This document shows, one piece after another, positions 42,880 to 52,047 of a stretch of 64,000 bases of DNA. Position 1 is the first letter of the stretch, and every line of letters starts with the position of its first letter. Source of the DNA: Enemella dayhoffiae (lineage in GTDB: Bacteria > Actinomycetota > Actinomycetes > Propionibacteriales > Propionibacteriaceae); the NCBI RefSeq assembly GCF_002250625.1, contig NZ_NMVQ01000045.1:1-64000 (forward strand). Direction: 5' to 3'. The notes beneath the pieces were generated by a model. That model saw nothing but the letters and a program-made list of their open reading frames with translations, did no database searches and was not told the DNA's origin. Position numbers and translations under genes: made by a program.

Positions 42880-44433
42880 TCAGTCCTTTCGGAACATCGT
42901 CAGCATGCGGTTCGCCACCAGGAATCCGCCGAAGATGTTGATGCTCGCCACCACCACCGCGATGAACGACAGGATCCGCACCGCGAGGTTGTCCGAGCCG
43001 ATCTGCAGCAGCGCACCGACCAGGATGATCCCCGAGATCGCGTTCGTCTCGGTCATCAGCGGGGTGTGCAGGGCGTGGGTGACGTTCGAGATCACGTAGT
43101 ACCCAACCACCACAGCAAGTGCGAAGACCGTGAAGTGCAGCAGGAACACCTGCGGGGTGAATGCCAACCCGACCGCCAGCGCCGCCGCGGCCACTCCCAG
43201 CGAGACCGTGCGCGCGGCCCGTCCGCGCACCGCCACCTCGGCGGTCTGGGTGGTCGCCGCCTCGGAGCGGGTGGCCGAGGCCGCCGCCGGCACCGGCGCC
43301 GCCGACACCTGCACCGGTGGAGGCGGCCAGGTCACCGCACCGGCGTCGGTGACCAGCATCGAGCGCTGCACCACGTCGTCGGTGTCCAGCACCAGTTGCC
43401 CGTCCTTGCCGGGGGCGAGCAGCTTGACCAGGTTGACCAGGTTGGTGCCGAACAGCTGCGACGCCTGGGTGGGCAGCCGCCCGGCCAGGTCGGTGTGACC
43501 GAGGATGATCACCCCGTTGTCGCTCATCACCACCTGATCGGCGCGGGTCAGCTCGCAGTTGCCGCCGTTGGCCGCGGCCATGTCCACGATCACGCTGCCG
43601 GGACGCATCGAGCGCACCATCTCGGCGGTGATCAACCGCGGCGCCGGTCGGCCCGGGATCAGCGCGGTGGTGATCACGATGTCCGCGCCGGCCGACTGCT
43701 CGGCGTACAACCGCATCACCAGGCGTTCCTGGTCGTCGCTCATCTCGCGCGCATAGCCGTCGCTGGACGCCTCCGCGTCCTGCGCGTCGGGCAGGTGCAC
43801 GAACTCCGCCCCCATCGACTCGACCTGCTCGGCGACCTCGGGGCGTACGTCGAACGCCCGGACCACCGCCCCCATCGAGTTGGCCGTGCCGATCGCGGCC
43901 AACCCGGCCACCCCGGCGCCGACGACGAACACGTTCGCCGGTGGCACCTTGCCGGCGGCGGTCACCTGCCCGTTCAGCAGCGAGCCGAAGTTGTACGCCG
44001 CCTCCACCACCGCGCGATAGCCGGCGATGTTCGCCATCGACGACAGCACGTCCAGCGACTGGGCGCGCGAGATCCGGGGGACCGCGTCGAGCGCGAGCGC
44101 GGTCACCCCGCGCACCGCCAGCGCGTCGAGCAGCTCGGGGGAGCGGGCGGGGGCGAGCATGCACGCCAGCACCAGCCCCGGGCGCATCCGGTCCAGCTCC
44201 TCGGGCAGCGGGGCATAGCACTTCAGCACCAGGTCGCTGGCCCACACCTCGGCCGCGTCCCCGACGAAGGCGCCGGCTGCGGCGTACGCCGGATCGGGCA
44301 GGTGGGCCAGCGCTCCGGCACCGGACTCGACCACAACCTCGAAACCCAGACCGACCAGCTGCGTCACGGTCTTCGGGGTGGCCGCGACCATCGTTTCGCC
44401 GGGTCGCAGCTCCTTCGGTACGCCGATCCGCAT
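42880..44433 (-). CDS. pntA: NAD(P) transhydrogenase subunit alpha (fused, single chain)
   Basis: This 517-aa alpha subunit begins with the NAD(H)-binding domain I of alanine-dehydrogenase type ([20 protein letters not shown]; the Rossmann motif [36 protein letters not shown]). A Pro/Ala linker follows, then four hydrophobic segments of domain II ([20 protein letters not shown] is the conserved pore block). In many actinobacteria this chain is split in two; here it is one. The ATG at 44433 was chosen with GGAGG upstream. It is divergent from the FAD oxidoreductase gene. Confidence 0.95.
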   Translation of the reverse strand: MRIGVPKELRPGETMVAATPKTVTQLVGLGFEVVVESGAGALAHLPDPAYAAAGAFVGDAAEVWASDLVLKCYAPLPEELDRMRPGLVLACMLAPARSPELLDALAVRGVTALALDAVPRISRAQSLDVLSSMANIAGYRAVVEAAYNFGSLLNGQVTAAGKVPPANVFVVGAGVAGLAAIGTANSMGAVVRAFDVRPEVAEQVESMGAEFVHLPDAQDAEASSDGYAREMSDDQERLVMRLYAEQSAGADIVITTALIPGRPAPRLITAEMVRSMRPGSVIVDMAAANGGNCELTRADQVVMSDNGVIILGHTDLAGRLPTQASQLFGTNLVNLVKLLAPGKDGQLVLDTDDVVQRSMLVTDAGAVTWPPPPVQVSAAPVPAAASATRSEAATTQTAEVAVRGRAARTVSLGVAAAALAVGLAFTPQVFLLHFTVFALAVVVGYYVISNVTHALHTPLMTETNAISGIILVGALLQIGSDNLAVRILSFIAVVVASINIFGGFLVANRMLTMFRKD

Positions 44434-44559
44434 GTTCCTCCCGCCGGTCCGGGCGCACCGTCGCGCCCTGTTCAGCACCCTAGCCCCGCCGACACGATGG
44501 CGCTGAGCGGGACTCGCCGACGCCCAATAGGCTGGGGACCACGCGAGTCTGGAGGTGCC

Positions 44560-45636
44560 GTGGCGCAGCAGGTGACCATCATCGGAGCCGGGATCACCGG
44601 CCTCACCCTCGGTCTGTTGGCGACCCGGGCGGGTTTGCCGGTGACGCTGGTAGACCCCGGCCTGCGGCTCGGGGAGCGCGACGGGCTGATGGGCGCCCCG
44701 GCCGGTCTGCAGCAGGAGTTGCAGTATCACCACGTCGAGCGCTGGTGGGGAGACGCCGGGCTGCAGGCCTACGCCGAGCAGGTCCGGCGCGGCCAACAGC
44801 TCGTCCTGGCCTGCGCCGCCGACTGCGGCGTACCGGTGACCCGGGCCGAGCAGGCCACGCTGACCGCAGACGGCCGGGAGGCGTTCTGGCTGCGGCACGA
44901 GGTGGTCGCGATGCGGCAGGCCGGGCTGCAGCCGGTGTTCACCGACGAGACCGGGTTGCCGTTCAGCACCCGCCCGCAGCTGGTGCTGCCCGATCAGCCG
45001 GTGCTGGACCTGATCGCCTATCGCGACGCGCTGGCCGCGGCGCTCACCGAGGCGGGTGGCGTGATCACCACCACCGGGGCGAGCCCCGATGGGTGGACCG
45101 TGTCGACGACCCCGGAACCGGTGTTCGACCGGGCGCTGATCCGGCCGCGGCTGCGGAGGGCGGACTGGTCGTGGGTGGAGCTGGCCAGTGCCGACCCGGC
45201 GGCCTTCCCGCTGCGCAGCGGTACCGACCTCGACGACGGTGGCCGGATCTGGGCGCGGCGCGGGGATCGGCTCTGGCTGGGCAGTCGGCGGCAGGACAGC
45301 CGGGCCCAGGCCGCCCGCTGGTTCCCCGAGGCAGAGGTGATCGCCAGCTGGTCCGCGCCCGCCGCGGCCAGCCTGGATTCGCTGCCGCTGGTGGGGTACG
45401 CCGGTTCACCGGCGGACAAGCGGCTGGTGGCCACCGGGTTCGACGCCTGGGAGCTCACCCTGGGCAGTGCCGCGGCCCTGCAATTGGTCGACGTGCTGAC
45501 CGGGAAGGGGCGCGTGGACCTGCCCTGGTCCCCGGTACGCCTGGCCCGTCCGCTGAGCGTGCTCCGCGCCGGCTGGAGCACCGCCCGGCACGCGCTGCGG
45601 GTCAGCCCCGTGTCGCCGTTCCCGCGGCGCGGCTGA
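44560..45636 (+). CDS. FAD-dependent oxidoreductase (DAO-like)
   Basis: This 358-aa flavoprotein has an N-terminal FAD motif [21 protein letters not shown] with an acidic residue after the second strand ([14 protein letters not shown]). The C-terminal part has the block [17 protein letters not shown] then [17 protein letters not shown], which is the normal second flavin-contact region of D-amino-acid-oxidase-type enzymes. A substrate cannot be named from sequence. The GTG at 44560 was chosen with GGAGG 5 nt upstream. The frame is open far upstream, but that part is only antisense to pntAB. It is convergent with the binding-protein gene. Confidence 0.85.
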   Translation: MAQQVTIIGAGITGLTLGLLATRAGLPVTLVDPGLRLGERDGLMGAPAGLQQELQYHHVERWWGDAGLQAYAEQVRRGQQLVLACAADCGVPVTRAEQATLTADGREAFWLRHEVVAMRQAGLQPVFTDETGLPFSTRPQLVLPDQPVLDLIAYRDALAAALTEAGGVITTTGASPDGWTVSTTPEPVFDRALIRPRLRRADWSWVELASADPAAFPLRSGTDLDDGGRIWARRGDRLWLGSRRQDSRAQAARWFPEAEVIASWSAPAAASLDSLPLVGYAGSPADKRLVATGFDAWELTLGSAAALQLVDVLTGKGRVDLPWSPVRLARPLSVLRAGWSTARHALRVSPVSPFPRRG

Positions 45637-45642
45637 GTCCGG

Positions 45643-47310
45643 CTACTTGAGGTAGCCCACCTTCTCCCAGGAGATGCTGGCCAGCCCCTGGGCGCCCAGG
45701 TTGGCCAGCCGCAGCGAGGCACCGACCGACCGCGGTTGTTGGTACAGCGGAATGGTCGGCAGGGTCTCCCACAGCTTGCCGTCGAGCTGGTTGGCCAGCT
45801 CGACCCGGCGGGGCAGTGCCGGCTCGGCGGCGATCTGCTCGAGCAGCTGGTCGATCTCCGGGTTCTCCAGCCGCGAATAGTTCTGGTCGGTGCCCGACCC
45901 GAACCGGTCGGACAGTTCACCGAACGGGTGCCGGCTGCCCTGGCCGCCCATCGTGATCAGGTCGAAGCGGCCACCGGACAGCACCGACCCGTTGTCGAAA
46001 TCGGCCAGCGAGGCGTCGCTCAGCTGCACCTGGAAGCCGACCGCCTTGAGCTGCTCGGCGATCGCGGCGGCCTCCGCCTCGGCGGCGGCGACCCCGCGGA
46101 CCTGCACCAGGTTGACCTGGAGCGCCCGGCCGTCCTTGCTGCGGGTGCCGTCCTTCTCCTTCCACCCGGCCTTGTCCAGCACCGAGCGGGCGGCGTCGAG
46201 GTCGCGGGTCAGTTCGAGCCGGGCGGCGTTGTCGACGTAGCCGTCCTGGCCGGTGAGGAACACCCGGTTCCCCAGCGGGGCGGCGTTGAACTCGATCCCG
46301 GGAAGGGCCTGGCTGCCGATCCTCGACCGGTTCAGGGTGAGCGCGACGGCCTTGCGTACCGCCGGTTCGCTGACCGGGCCGGTGGAGGCGGTGTTCAGCA
46401 CCAGCTGCCGCCAGGTGGTGGCCGCGGCGCGGCGTACCTGATGATCCGGCACGGTCTTCGCGGCCTTGTAGAGCTCGGGGGAGGTGGACAGGTCGAGCAG
46501 GTCGATCTCCTGGTTGGCGTACGCCCTGCCCTGGTTCTCCCGGGGGATCTCGCGGATCGTGAGCCGGTCCAGCAGCGGCTTCTCGCCCCACCAGGTGGAG
46601 TTCGGGGTGGCCACGAGCACCTTCTGCGCCTGGTCATACTGGTCGACCGCGAACGGGCCCGACATCCACTCCTTGCGCCAGGTGGTCCAGCCGGCGTTGA
46701 ACGTGTTCGCGTCGCGGACCGACTCGGCGCGCAGCATGCTGACCCGCTCGAACACGCCGCGCCAGTCGGGGTAGGCCTTGTTGAAGGTGACCTGCGCCTC
46801 CTGCTGGCTGGCGCCGGCCGTCACCTCTCGGATCTGGTTGAAGCGCAGACCGGAGTTGCAGCGGAACCCGGCGGAGCGGCCGTTGCACGCCTGCCAGGTG
46901 GCGATCAGGTCGTTGGCCGACAGCGGCTGCCCGTCTCCCCAGGTGGCGCGCTGGTTGAACTTCAGCGTCACCACGGTCGGGTTGCTGGAGGTCTCGGTCG
47001 CCGACTCGAGGAAGGCGGTGTTGGGGGTGGCCACCCCGTGCTCGTCATAGCTGAAGAACTGCGGCAGCACGGCCCGGCGGAAGCTGTCCAGACCCGGCGC
47101 GGCGTCGGCCGACATCGGGTTCAGGTTGCCGATCGACTCCGACGCCAGCCTTACCTCGCCACCGGGTTGCAGGGCTGCCCGATCCTGCGGGTTGACGTCG
47201 CTGGCGGGCAGGGGGGTGGTGTTGCTCTCGCCCTTGTCCTCGGGCTTGCTGCAACCGGTGACCAGCAGGCCGACCACAACCGGGACGGCCAGGATCCGCC
47301 GGAACTTCAC
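45643..47310 (-). CDS. ABC transporter substrate-binding lipoprotein, family 5 (peptide type)
   Basis: This 555-aa exported solute-binding protein has a lipoprotein signal (FRRILAVPVVVGLLVTGC, lipid Cys). SBP_bac_5-type blocks follow: ATPNTAFLESATETSSNPTV, TLKFNQRATWGDGQPLSAND, RNSTWWG-like TPNSTWWGEKPLLDRLTI, and VRKAVALTLNRSRI. Members bind peptides, nickel or other solutes for an importer. No permease or ATPase genes are next to it, so it works with proteins encoded elsewhere. The GTG at 47310 was chosen with GGAGG just upstream. Confidence 0.9.
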   Translation of the reverse strand: MKFRRILAVPVVVGLLVTGCSKPEDKGESNTTPLPASDVNPQDRAALQPGGEVRLASESIGNLNPMSADAAPGLDSFRRAVLPQFFSYDEHGVATPNTAFLESATETSSNPTVVTLKFNQRATWGDGQPLSANDLIATWQACNGRSAGFRCNSGLRFNQIREVTAGASQQEAQVTFNKAYPDWRGVFERVSMLRAESVRDANTFNAGWTTWRKEWMSGPFAVDQYDQAQKVLVATPNSTWWGEKPLLDRLTIREIPRENQGRAYANQEIDLLDLSTSPELYKAAKTVPDHQVRRAAATTWRQLVLNTASTGPVSEPAVRKAVALTLNRSRIGSQALPGIEFNAAPLGNRVFLTGQDGYVDNAARLELTRDLDAARSVLDKAGWKEKDGTRSKDGRALQVNLVQVRGVAAAEAEAAAIAEQLKAVGFQVQLSDASLADFDNGSVLSGGRFDLITMGGQGSRHPFGELSDRFGSGTDQNYSRLENPEIDQLLEQIAAEPALPRRVELANQLDGKLWETLPTIPLYQQPRSVGASLRLANLGAQGLASISWEKVGYLK

Positions 47311-47402
47311 ATGTCCTCCATCGAATTCGGGCGCGGGGGCGGGCGTGCAAACCAACCTAGGGTACGCCGAACCTGCGTCGCGGTGGAAACTCGGCGCCGC
47401 CC

Positions 47403-49049
47403 TCAGATCCAGGACTGGAACCACATCCGCCACTGCCAGTGTGACATCGGCAGCACGGCGTCGGTCAGGATCGGGTGGATGAACGCGAAGTTGAGCGCCA
47501 CCAGCGCCACGAACGCCCCCGCGATGATCCCCCCGAACCGGCGTCGCTCACCGCCGTCGGCGGGGCCGATGATGCGCCCGAGCACCAGCGCGACGGCGAT
47601 ACAGGTGAACGGGATGATCACGATCGCATAGAAGAAGAACAGCGGCCGGTCGGAGTTCGGGAACCAGGTCAACCAGGTCGAGGCCACTCCGAGCACGGGT
47701 ACGCCGAAGCGCCAGTCGCGGGCGAACAGCCACAGCACCAGGCTGGCCAGCAGCGCGAACACGCCCGCCCACCACAGGATCGGCGTACCCATCCCGCTGA
47801 TCACCCGCAGGCAGGTCTCGGGCCCGGGGCAGCCCTGGGTGCCGGGTTGGATGTCGTTGACCGCGTCGATCCCGATCGGTCGGGCGACGAACAGCCAACC
47901 GGCCGGGGACGCCGAATAGGGGTGGGTGGCGTCCTTGATCCCCTGGCCGGTGTGGAAGTCGAGGATGTCGCGGTGATACTGCAGCAGGGAGCCGAGGCCC
48001 TGACCGAGGATGCGCACCACCGGGTCGTCGGGGTGTTCGGCCCCCCAGTTGCGGTCATAGCCGCCGGAGGTGCTCAGCCAGCCCGCCCAGGTGCTCAGAT
48101 AGACGAACCCGGCCAGCACCACCTGATAGACGAACGCGATCGGCCCGTCGACGACCAGTCCGCGCAGCGAGCCCACCCCGGCCCCGGCCAGGCGACGGGC
48201 GCCGACGTCCCAGATCACCGACAGCAGCGAGAACGCCGCCAGCACATAGATCGAGTTCCATTTCGTGGCGCAGGCCGCGCCGAACACGATCCCGGCGACC
48301 AGCCGCCACGGGCGCCACCAGAAGATCGGCCCGAACCTGCCGCCCAGGTCCGGGAGCTGTTTCGCCGCCAGGTGGTCGGCAAGTTTCTCGCGGAACCAGT
48401 CCCGGTCGCGGACCAGCACCGCCACCCCGAGCACGCAGAAGAACGCCTGGAAGATGTCGAGCAGGGCGATCCGCGACATCACGAAGTGCAGCCCGTCCAG
48501 GCTGAGCAGCAGGGCCGCGATCCCGCCGATCAGGGTGGAGCGGGCGAGCCGGCGGGTGAGGAAGAACACGACGGTGAGCAGCGCGCAACCGAAGAACACC
48601 GCGGCGATCCGGAACCCGAACGCGTTGAACCCGAACGCCTTGATCCCCAGGGCGATCAGATACTTGCCCAGCGGCGGGTGCACGATGAACGAGCCGGACT
48701 CCTTCATCCCCGAGAAGTCGCCGCGCAGCACCTGCTGATCGGCGCCCTCGGCCCAGTCGTGCTCGAAGCCGGTGGTGATCAGCGCATAGCCGTCCTTGGC
48801 GTAGTAGATCTCGTCGAACACCATCCCGGCCGGACGGCCCAGATCCACCATCCGCAGCACGAACGCGATCAGCGTGATCGACATGCCGACCACCCACGCC
48901 AGCGCCAGGTCGTTCGGCATCGCGTTGCGCAACCGGTCGATGGTCGGGACCGGGGGGCGGATCTGTGGGCCGCCGGTCACCGGGTGCGGCGAGTCGTACC
49001 ATCGCTGGTCGCCGCGGGCGCCGTCGCGGGTCTGGGAGGCCTGGGTCAC
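47403..49049 (-). CDS. Pmt-type protein O-mannosyltransferase
   Basis: This 548-aa polytopic membrane enzyme moves mannose from polyprenyl-phosphate-mannose to Ser/Thr of secreted proteins in actinobacteria. Visible signs are an acidic first loop (RMVDLGRPAGMVFDEIYYAK, with the catalytic Asp-Glu), HPPLGKYLIALGIKAFGFNA, the second-loop GWDVGA-like RFGPIFWWRPWRL, and a tail SHWQWRMWFQSWI. The likely clients include the Thr/Pro-rich linkers of exported proteins in this window. GTG 49049 is preferred because TAGGAT sits 7 nt upstream. An ATG at 49058 would overlap that box. Confidence 0.93.
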   Translation of the reverse strand: MTQASQTRDGARGDQRWYDSPHPVTGGPQIRPPVPTIDRLRNAMPNDLALAWVVGMSITLIAFVLRMVDLGRPAGMVFDEIYYAKDGYALITTGFEHDWAEGADQQVLRGDFSGMKESGSFIVHPPLGKYLIALGIKAFGFNAFGFRIAAVFFGCALLTVVFFLTRRLARSTLIGGIAALLLSLDGLHFVMSRIALLDIFQAFFCVLGVAVLVRDRDWFREKLADHLAAKQLPDLGGRFGPIFWWRPWRLVAGIVFGAACATKWNSIYVLAAFSLLSVIWDVGARRLAGAGVGSLRGLVVDGPIAFVYQVVLAGFVYLSTWAGWLSTSGGYDRNWGAEHPDDPVVRILGQGLGSLLQYHRDILDFHTGQGIKDATHPYSASPAGWLFVARPIGIDAVNDIQPGTQGCPGPETCLRVISGMGTPILWWAGVFALLASLVLWLFARDWRFGVPVLGVASTWLTWFPNSDRPLFFFYAIVIIPFTCIAVALVLGRIIGPADGGERRRFGGIIAGAFVALVALNFAFIHPILTDAVLPMSHWQWRMWFQSWI

Positions 49050-49056
49050 GCGCGCC

Positions 49057-49062
49057 ATCCTA
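49057..49062 (-). promoter_or_regulatory. Leaderless -10 box of the Pmt gene
   Basis: TAGGAT on the minus strand lies 7 nt before GTG 49049, and it overlaps the alternative ATG. Confidence 0.5.
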
Positions 49063-49114
49063 GACTGGACCGGTTCTTCGGGACGGGTAGCGAAATGGGT
49101 CAGGAGGTGCTCGG

Positions 49115-49939
49115 GTGCTGGTGCTCGCGGGTACGCCCATCGGCAGCGCCGAGGACGCCTCGCCGCGGCTGCTGCGCACCCTGGCCACCGCCGAGGTGAT
49201 CGCGGCCGAGGACACCCGACGGCTGCACGGGTTGCTGCAGCGGCTCGGGGTGCAGACCTCGGCCAGGGTGGTGTCCTATTTCGAGGGCAACGAGGCCGTG
49301 CGTACACCGGAGCTGGTCGCCGAGCTGAGGGAGGGACGTACCGTCGTGCTGGTCACCGACGCCGGCATGCCGTCGGTCTCCGATCCCGGCTATCGCCTGG
49401 TCGCCGCAGCGGTCGCCGAGGGGGTCGCGGTGACCGCGGTGCCCGGGCCGTCGGCGGTGCTCACCGCGCTGGCCGTCTCGGGGCTGCCGGTGGACCGGTT
49501 CACCTTCGAGGGGTTCCTGCCCCGTAGGGCGGGGGAGCGGTCCCGCAGATTGGCTCGCCTGGCCACCGAGGAACGCACCATGGTGTTCTTCGAGGCTCCG
49601 CACCGGTTGGCCGACTTCCTCGACGACGCGGCCACCGCGCTGGGCGGCGACCGGTCGGCGGCCGTCTGCCGGGAGCTGACCAAGACCTACGAGGAGGTAC
49701 GCCGCGGGGGTCTCGCCGAGTTGGCCGGATGGGCCCGCGAGCACGCCCGCGGTGAGATCACCGTCGTCATCTCCGGTGCCCCGCTCGCCGACGCCGACCC
49801 GGTCGACGCGGTCGCCGAGGTGCAGCAGCTGATGGCCGAGGGTGCCCGGCTGAAACCCGCCGTGGCCGAGGTGGCCGAGCGCAGCGGCGTACCGCGGAAC
49901 GCGCTCTATCAAGCGGTGCTGGACGCCCGGAAGGGCTGA
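49115..49939 (+). CDS. rsmI: 16S rRNA (cytidine-2'-O)-methyltransferase
   Basis: RsmI methylates the 2'-hydroxyl of C1402 in 16S rRNA (274 aa). The tetrapyrrole-methylase fold is clear from LVLAGTPIGSAEDASPRLLR, AAEDTRRLHGLLQRLG, VTDAGMPSVSDPGYRLV, VPGPSAVLTALAVSGLPVDR and FEGFLPRRAGER. C-terminal helix residues (GVPRNALYQAVLD) complete the family length. The GTG start has AGGAGG 8 nt upstream, a strong site. It is divergent from the Pmt gene, an arrangement common in actinobacteria. Confidence 0.96.
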   Translation: MLVLAGTPIGSAEDASPRLLRTLATAEVIAAEDTRRLHGLLQRLGVQTSARVVSYFEGNEAVRTPELVAELREGRTVVLVTDAGMPSVSDPGYRLVAAAVAEGVAVTAVPGPSAVLTALAVSGLPVDRFTFEGFLPRRAGERSRRLARLATEERTMVFFEAPHRLADFLDDAATALGGDRSAAVCRELTKTYEEVRRGGLAELAGWAREHARGEITVVISGAPLADADPVDAVAEVQQLMAEGARLKPAVAEVAERSGVPRNALYQAVLDARKG

Positions 49940-49942
49940 TCC

Positions 49943-49978
49943 GCAGGGGGTGGGTGTAGCGTGCTGCCACCCCCCTGC
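49943..49978 (+). terminator. Hairpin after rsmI
   Basis: GCAGGGGGTGG (49943-49953) pairs with CCACCCCCCTGC (49967-49978) with one bulged base, followed by AAAGGGTTTCTGTTC. It is a moderate terminator. Confidence 0.5.
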
Positions 49979-50015
49979 AAAGGGTTTCTGTTCATTGGAG
50001 AGCGGAGGCTGACTG

Positions 50016-51701
50016 ATGGAGACCGTGCGATTGAACGCACACTGGATCGACTACGCGTTGATCGCGCTGTATTTCGTGTTCGTGCTCGGCGTCGGCTGGT
50101 TCGCCCGCCGAGGCGTGTCCAACTCGATCGAGTTCTTCCTCTCGGGTCGTTCCCTGCCCGCCTGGGTCACCGGGCTGGCGTTCATCTCCGCCAACCTCGG
50201 TGCGGTGGAGATCATGGGCATGTCGGCGACCGGCGCCCAGTACGGCTATCCGACGATGCACTACTTCTGGGTCGGCGCCATCCCGGCGATGCTGTTCCTC
50301 GGCGTGGTGATGATGCCGTTCTACTACGGCTCCAAGGTGCGGTCGGTGCCGGAGTTCATGCGGCGTCGTTTCGGTCCCGGTGCACACCTGGTGAACGCGA
50401 TCTCCTTTGCCCTGGCACAGATCCTGATCGCCGGCGTCAACCTCTATCTGCTCGGCTCGATCGTCAACAAGCTGCTCGGCTGGCCGCTGTGGGTGGCGCT
50501 GATCGTCGCCGCGGCGATCGTGCTGTCCTACATCACCCTGGGCGGGCTGTCGGCGGCGATCTACAACGAGGTGCTGCAGTTCTTCGTGATCATCGCCGCG
50601 CTGCTTCCCCTGACCCTGCTGGGGTTGAACCGGGTGGGTGGTTGGAAGGGGTTCACCGAGCGCGTGGCCAACGACGGGGTGCTCGGCAGCGAGCAGTTGC
50701 ACACCTGGCCGGGTTCCCAGCTGTCCGGTTTCGACAACCCGGTCCTGTCGGTGATCGGCATCGTGTTCGGCCTTGGTTTCGTGCTCTCGTTCGGTTATTG
50801 GACCACCAACTTCGTCGAGGTCCAGCGGGCGATGGCGTCCAAGGACATCACCGCGGCGCGGATGACCCCGATCATCGGCGCCTTCCCGAAGATGTTCGTC
50901 CCGTTCATCGTGATCATCCCCGGCATGATCGCCGCACTGCTGGTGCCGGAGCTGGCGGCGATGAAGCGGGCCGCCGGGGCCAACGAGGACGCCACCGGCG
51001 CGGGTGGGGTGACCTACAACGACGCGCTGCTGCTGCTGATGCGCGACACCCTGCCCAACGGTCTGCTCGGGATCGCGATCGCCGGCCTGCTGGCGGCGTT
51101 CATGGCCGGTATGGCGGCCAACGTGTCGGCGTTCAACACCGTCTTCTCCTATGACCTGTGGCAGCAATACGTGGTGAAGGATAAGGACGACACCTATTAC
51201 CTGAAGGTCGGGCGGATCGCCACGATCGCGGCCTGCCTCATCGCCATCTTCACCGCGCTGATCGCGGCCAACTTCTCCAACCTGATGGACTATCTGCAGA
51301 CCCTGTTCGGGTTCTTCAACGCGCCGCTGTTCGCCACGTTCCTCCTCGGCATGTTCTGGAAACGGGCGACCCCGACGGCCGGCTGGATCGGCCTGCTGGC
51401 CGGCACCGGGTCGGCGATCGCGGTCTATGTGATGAGCCAGACCGGGGTGTTCTCGCTGCCCGGGCAGGGGGCCGCCTTCCTGGCCGCCGGCGTCGCGTTC
51501 GTGGTGGACATCGTGGTGATGGTGCTGGTGTCGCTGGCGACCCGACCCAAGCCGGCTGGCGAGCTGCGCGGGCTGGTCTATTCGGAGACCCCGAAGGCCG
51601 ACTTCCACGACGAGCAGCGCCACCCGTGGTATCGCAAGCCCACCGTGATGGCCGGGATCGCGCTGGTCCTGGTGATCGCCCTCAACGTGATGTTCGCCTG
51701 A
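50016..51701 (+). CDS. Sodium:solute symporter (SGLT-like SSS member)
   Basis: This integral membrane transporter of 561 aa has about 14 hydrophobic segments. SSS motifs are seen as NSIEFFLSGRSLPAWVTGLA, ISANLGAVEIMGMSATGAQY, VRSVPEFMRRRFGPGAHLV and GLLAAFMAGMAANVSAFNTV (the sodium-site serine region). The FxxGR and EFMRRR forms resemble sugar (SGLT) carriers, but substrate is unknown. The C-terminal block PWYRKPTVMAGIALV forms the last helix. It is followed 13 nt later by the small His-rich membrane protein, which is likely its partner. Confidence 0.9.
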   Translation: METVRLNAHWIDYALIALYFVFVLGVGWFARRGVSNSIEFFLSGRSLPAWVTGLAFISANLGAVEIMGMSATGAQYGYPTMHYFWVGAIPAMLFLGVVMMPFYYGSKVRSVPEFMRRRFGPGAHLVNAISFALAQILIAGVNLYLLGSIVNKLLGWPLWVALIVAAAIVLSYITLGGLSAAIYNEVLQFFVIIAALLPLTLLGLNRVGGWKGFTERVANDGVLGSEQLHTWPGSQLSGFDNPVLSVIGIVFGLGFVLSFGYWTTNFVEVQRAMASKDITAARMTPIIGAFPKMFVPFIVIIPGMIAALLVPELAAMKRAAGANEDATGAGGVTYNDALLLLMRDTLPNGLLGIAIAGLLAAFMAGMAANVSAFNTVFSYDLWQQYVVKDKDDTYYLKVGRIATIAACLIAIFTALIAANFSNLMDYLQTLFGFFNAPLFATFLLGMFWKRATPTAGWIGLLAGTGSAIAVYVMSQTGVFSLPGQGAAFLAAGVAFVVDIVVMVLVSLATRPKPAGELRGLVYSETPKADFHDEQRHPWYRKPTVMAGIALVLVIALNVMFA

Positions 51702-51714
51702 GCGGAGGAACCTG

Positions 51715-52038
51715 ATGTCACACGAACACAGCACCCACGACAACGGCACCCACCGCGACGGATCTCACGGTGACGAGCACACCCACGTGGAGCGCGCCGG
51801 CGCGTTCGACGTGCGCAACTTCATCGCCGCGCTGATCGGGCTCTATGGGCTGATCCTGCTCATCTTCGGACTGGTCGCCTTCACCGGTGAGGATTCCGCC
51901 AAGACCGGCGGGGTGAACGCCAACCTGTGGGCCGGGGTGGCGATGCTCGTCTTCGCCGCCCTGTTCGCGGTGTGGGCGCGGGTGAACCCGATCCGGATCG
52001 AGGTCAGCGAGGACGACGAGGCGCCGCGGGCGCACTAG
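51715..52038 (+). CDS. Small His-rich two-helix membrane protein
   Basis: Function is unknown (107 aa). The first 27 residues are His/Asp-rich (HEHSTHDNGTHRDGSHGDEH), a possible metal-binding tail. Two helices follow (FIAALIGLYGLILLIFGLVA and NLWAGVAMLVFAALFAVWA), then a short acidic end. It is placed directly after the SSS symporter in the same transcript. The architecture is like small accessory subunits of such carriers (compare DUF485 with ActP), but the sequence is different. A role as partner is inference from position. Confidence 0.75.
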   Translation: MSHEHSTHDNGTHRDGSHGDEHTHVERAGAFDVRNFIAALIGLYGLILLIFGLVAFTGEDSAKTGGVNANLWAGVAMLVFAALFAVWARVNPIRIEVSEDDEAPRAH

Positions 52039-52041
52039 GAT
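52036..52041 (+). promoter_or_regulatory. Leaderless -10 box of the helicase gene
   Basis: TAGGAT lies 6 nt before GTG 52048. It overlaps the stop of the His-rich protein (TAG at 52036-52038). Confidence 0.5.
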
Positions 52042-52047
52042 CGCCGG

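Noticed and set aside
41383-44559. Very long open frame in front of the FAD oxidoreductase, antisense to pntAB
   Set aside because: It is a shadow of GC-rich codon use in pntA and pntB. The start with a ribosome site is at 44560.
48265-48738. Plus-strand open frame inside the Pmt gene
   Set aside because: It is antisense to conserved Pmt sequence and has no recognisable domain.
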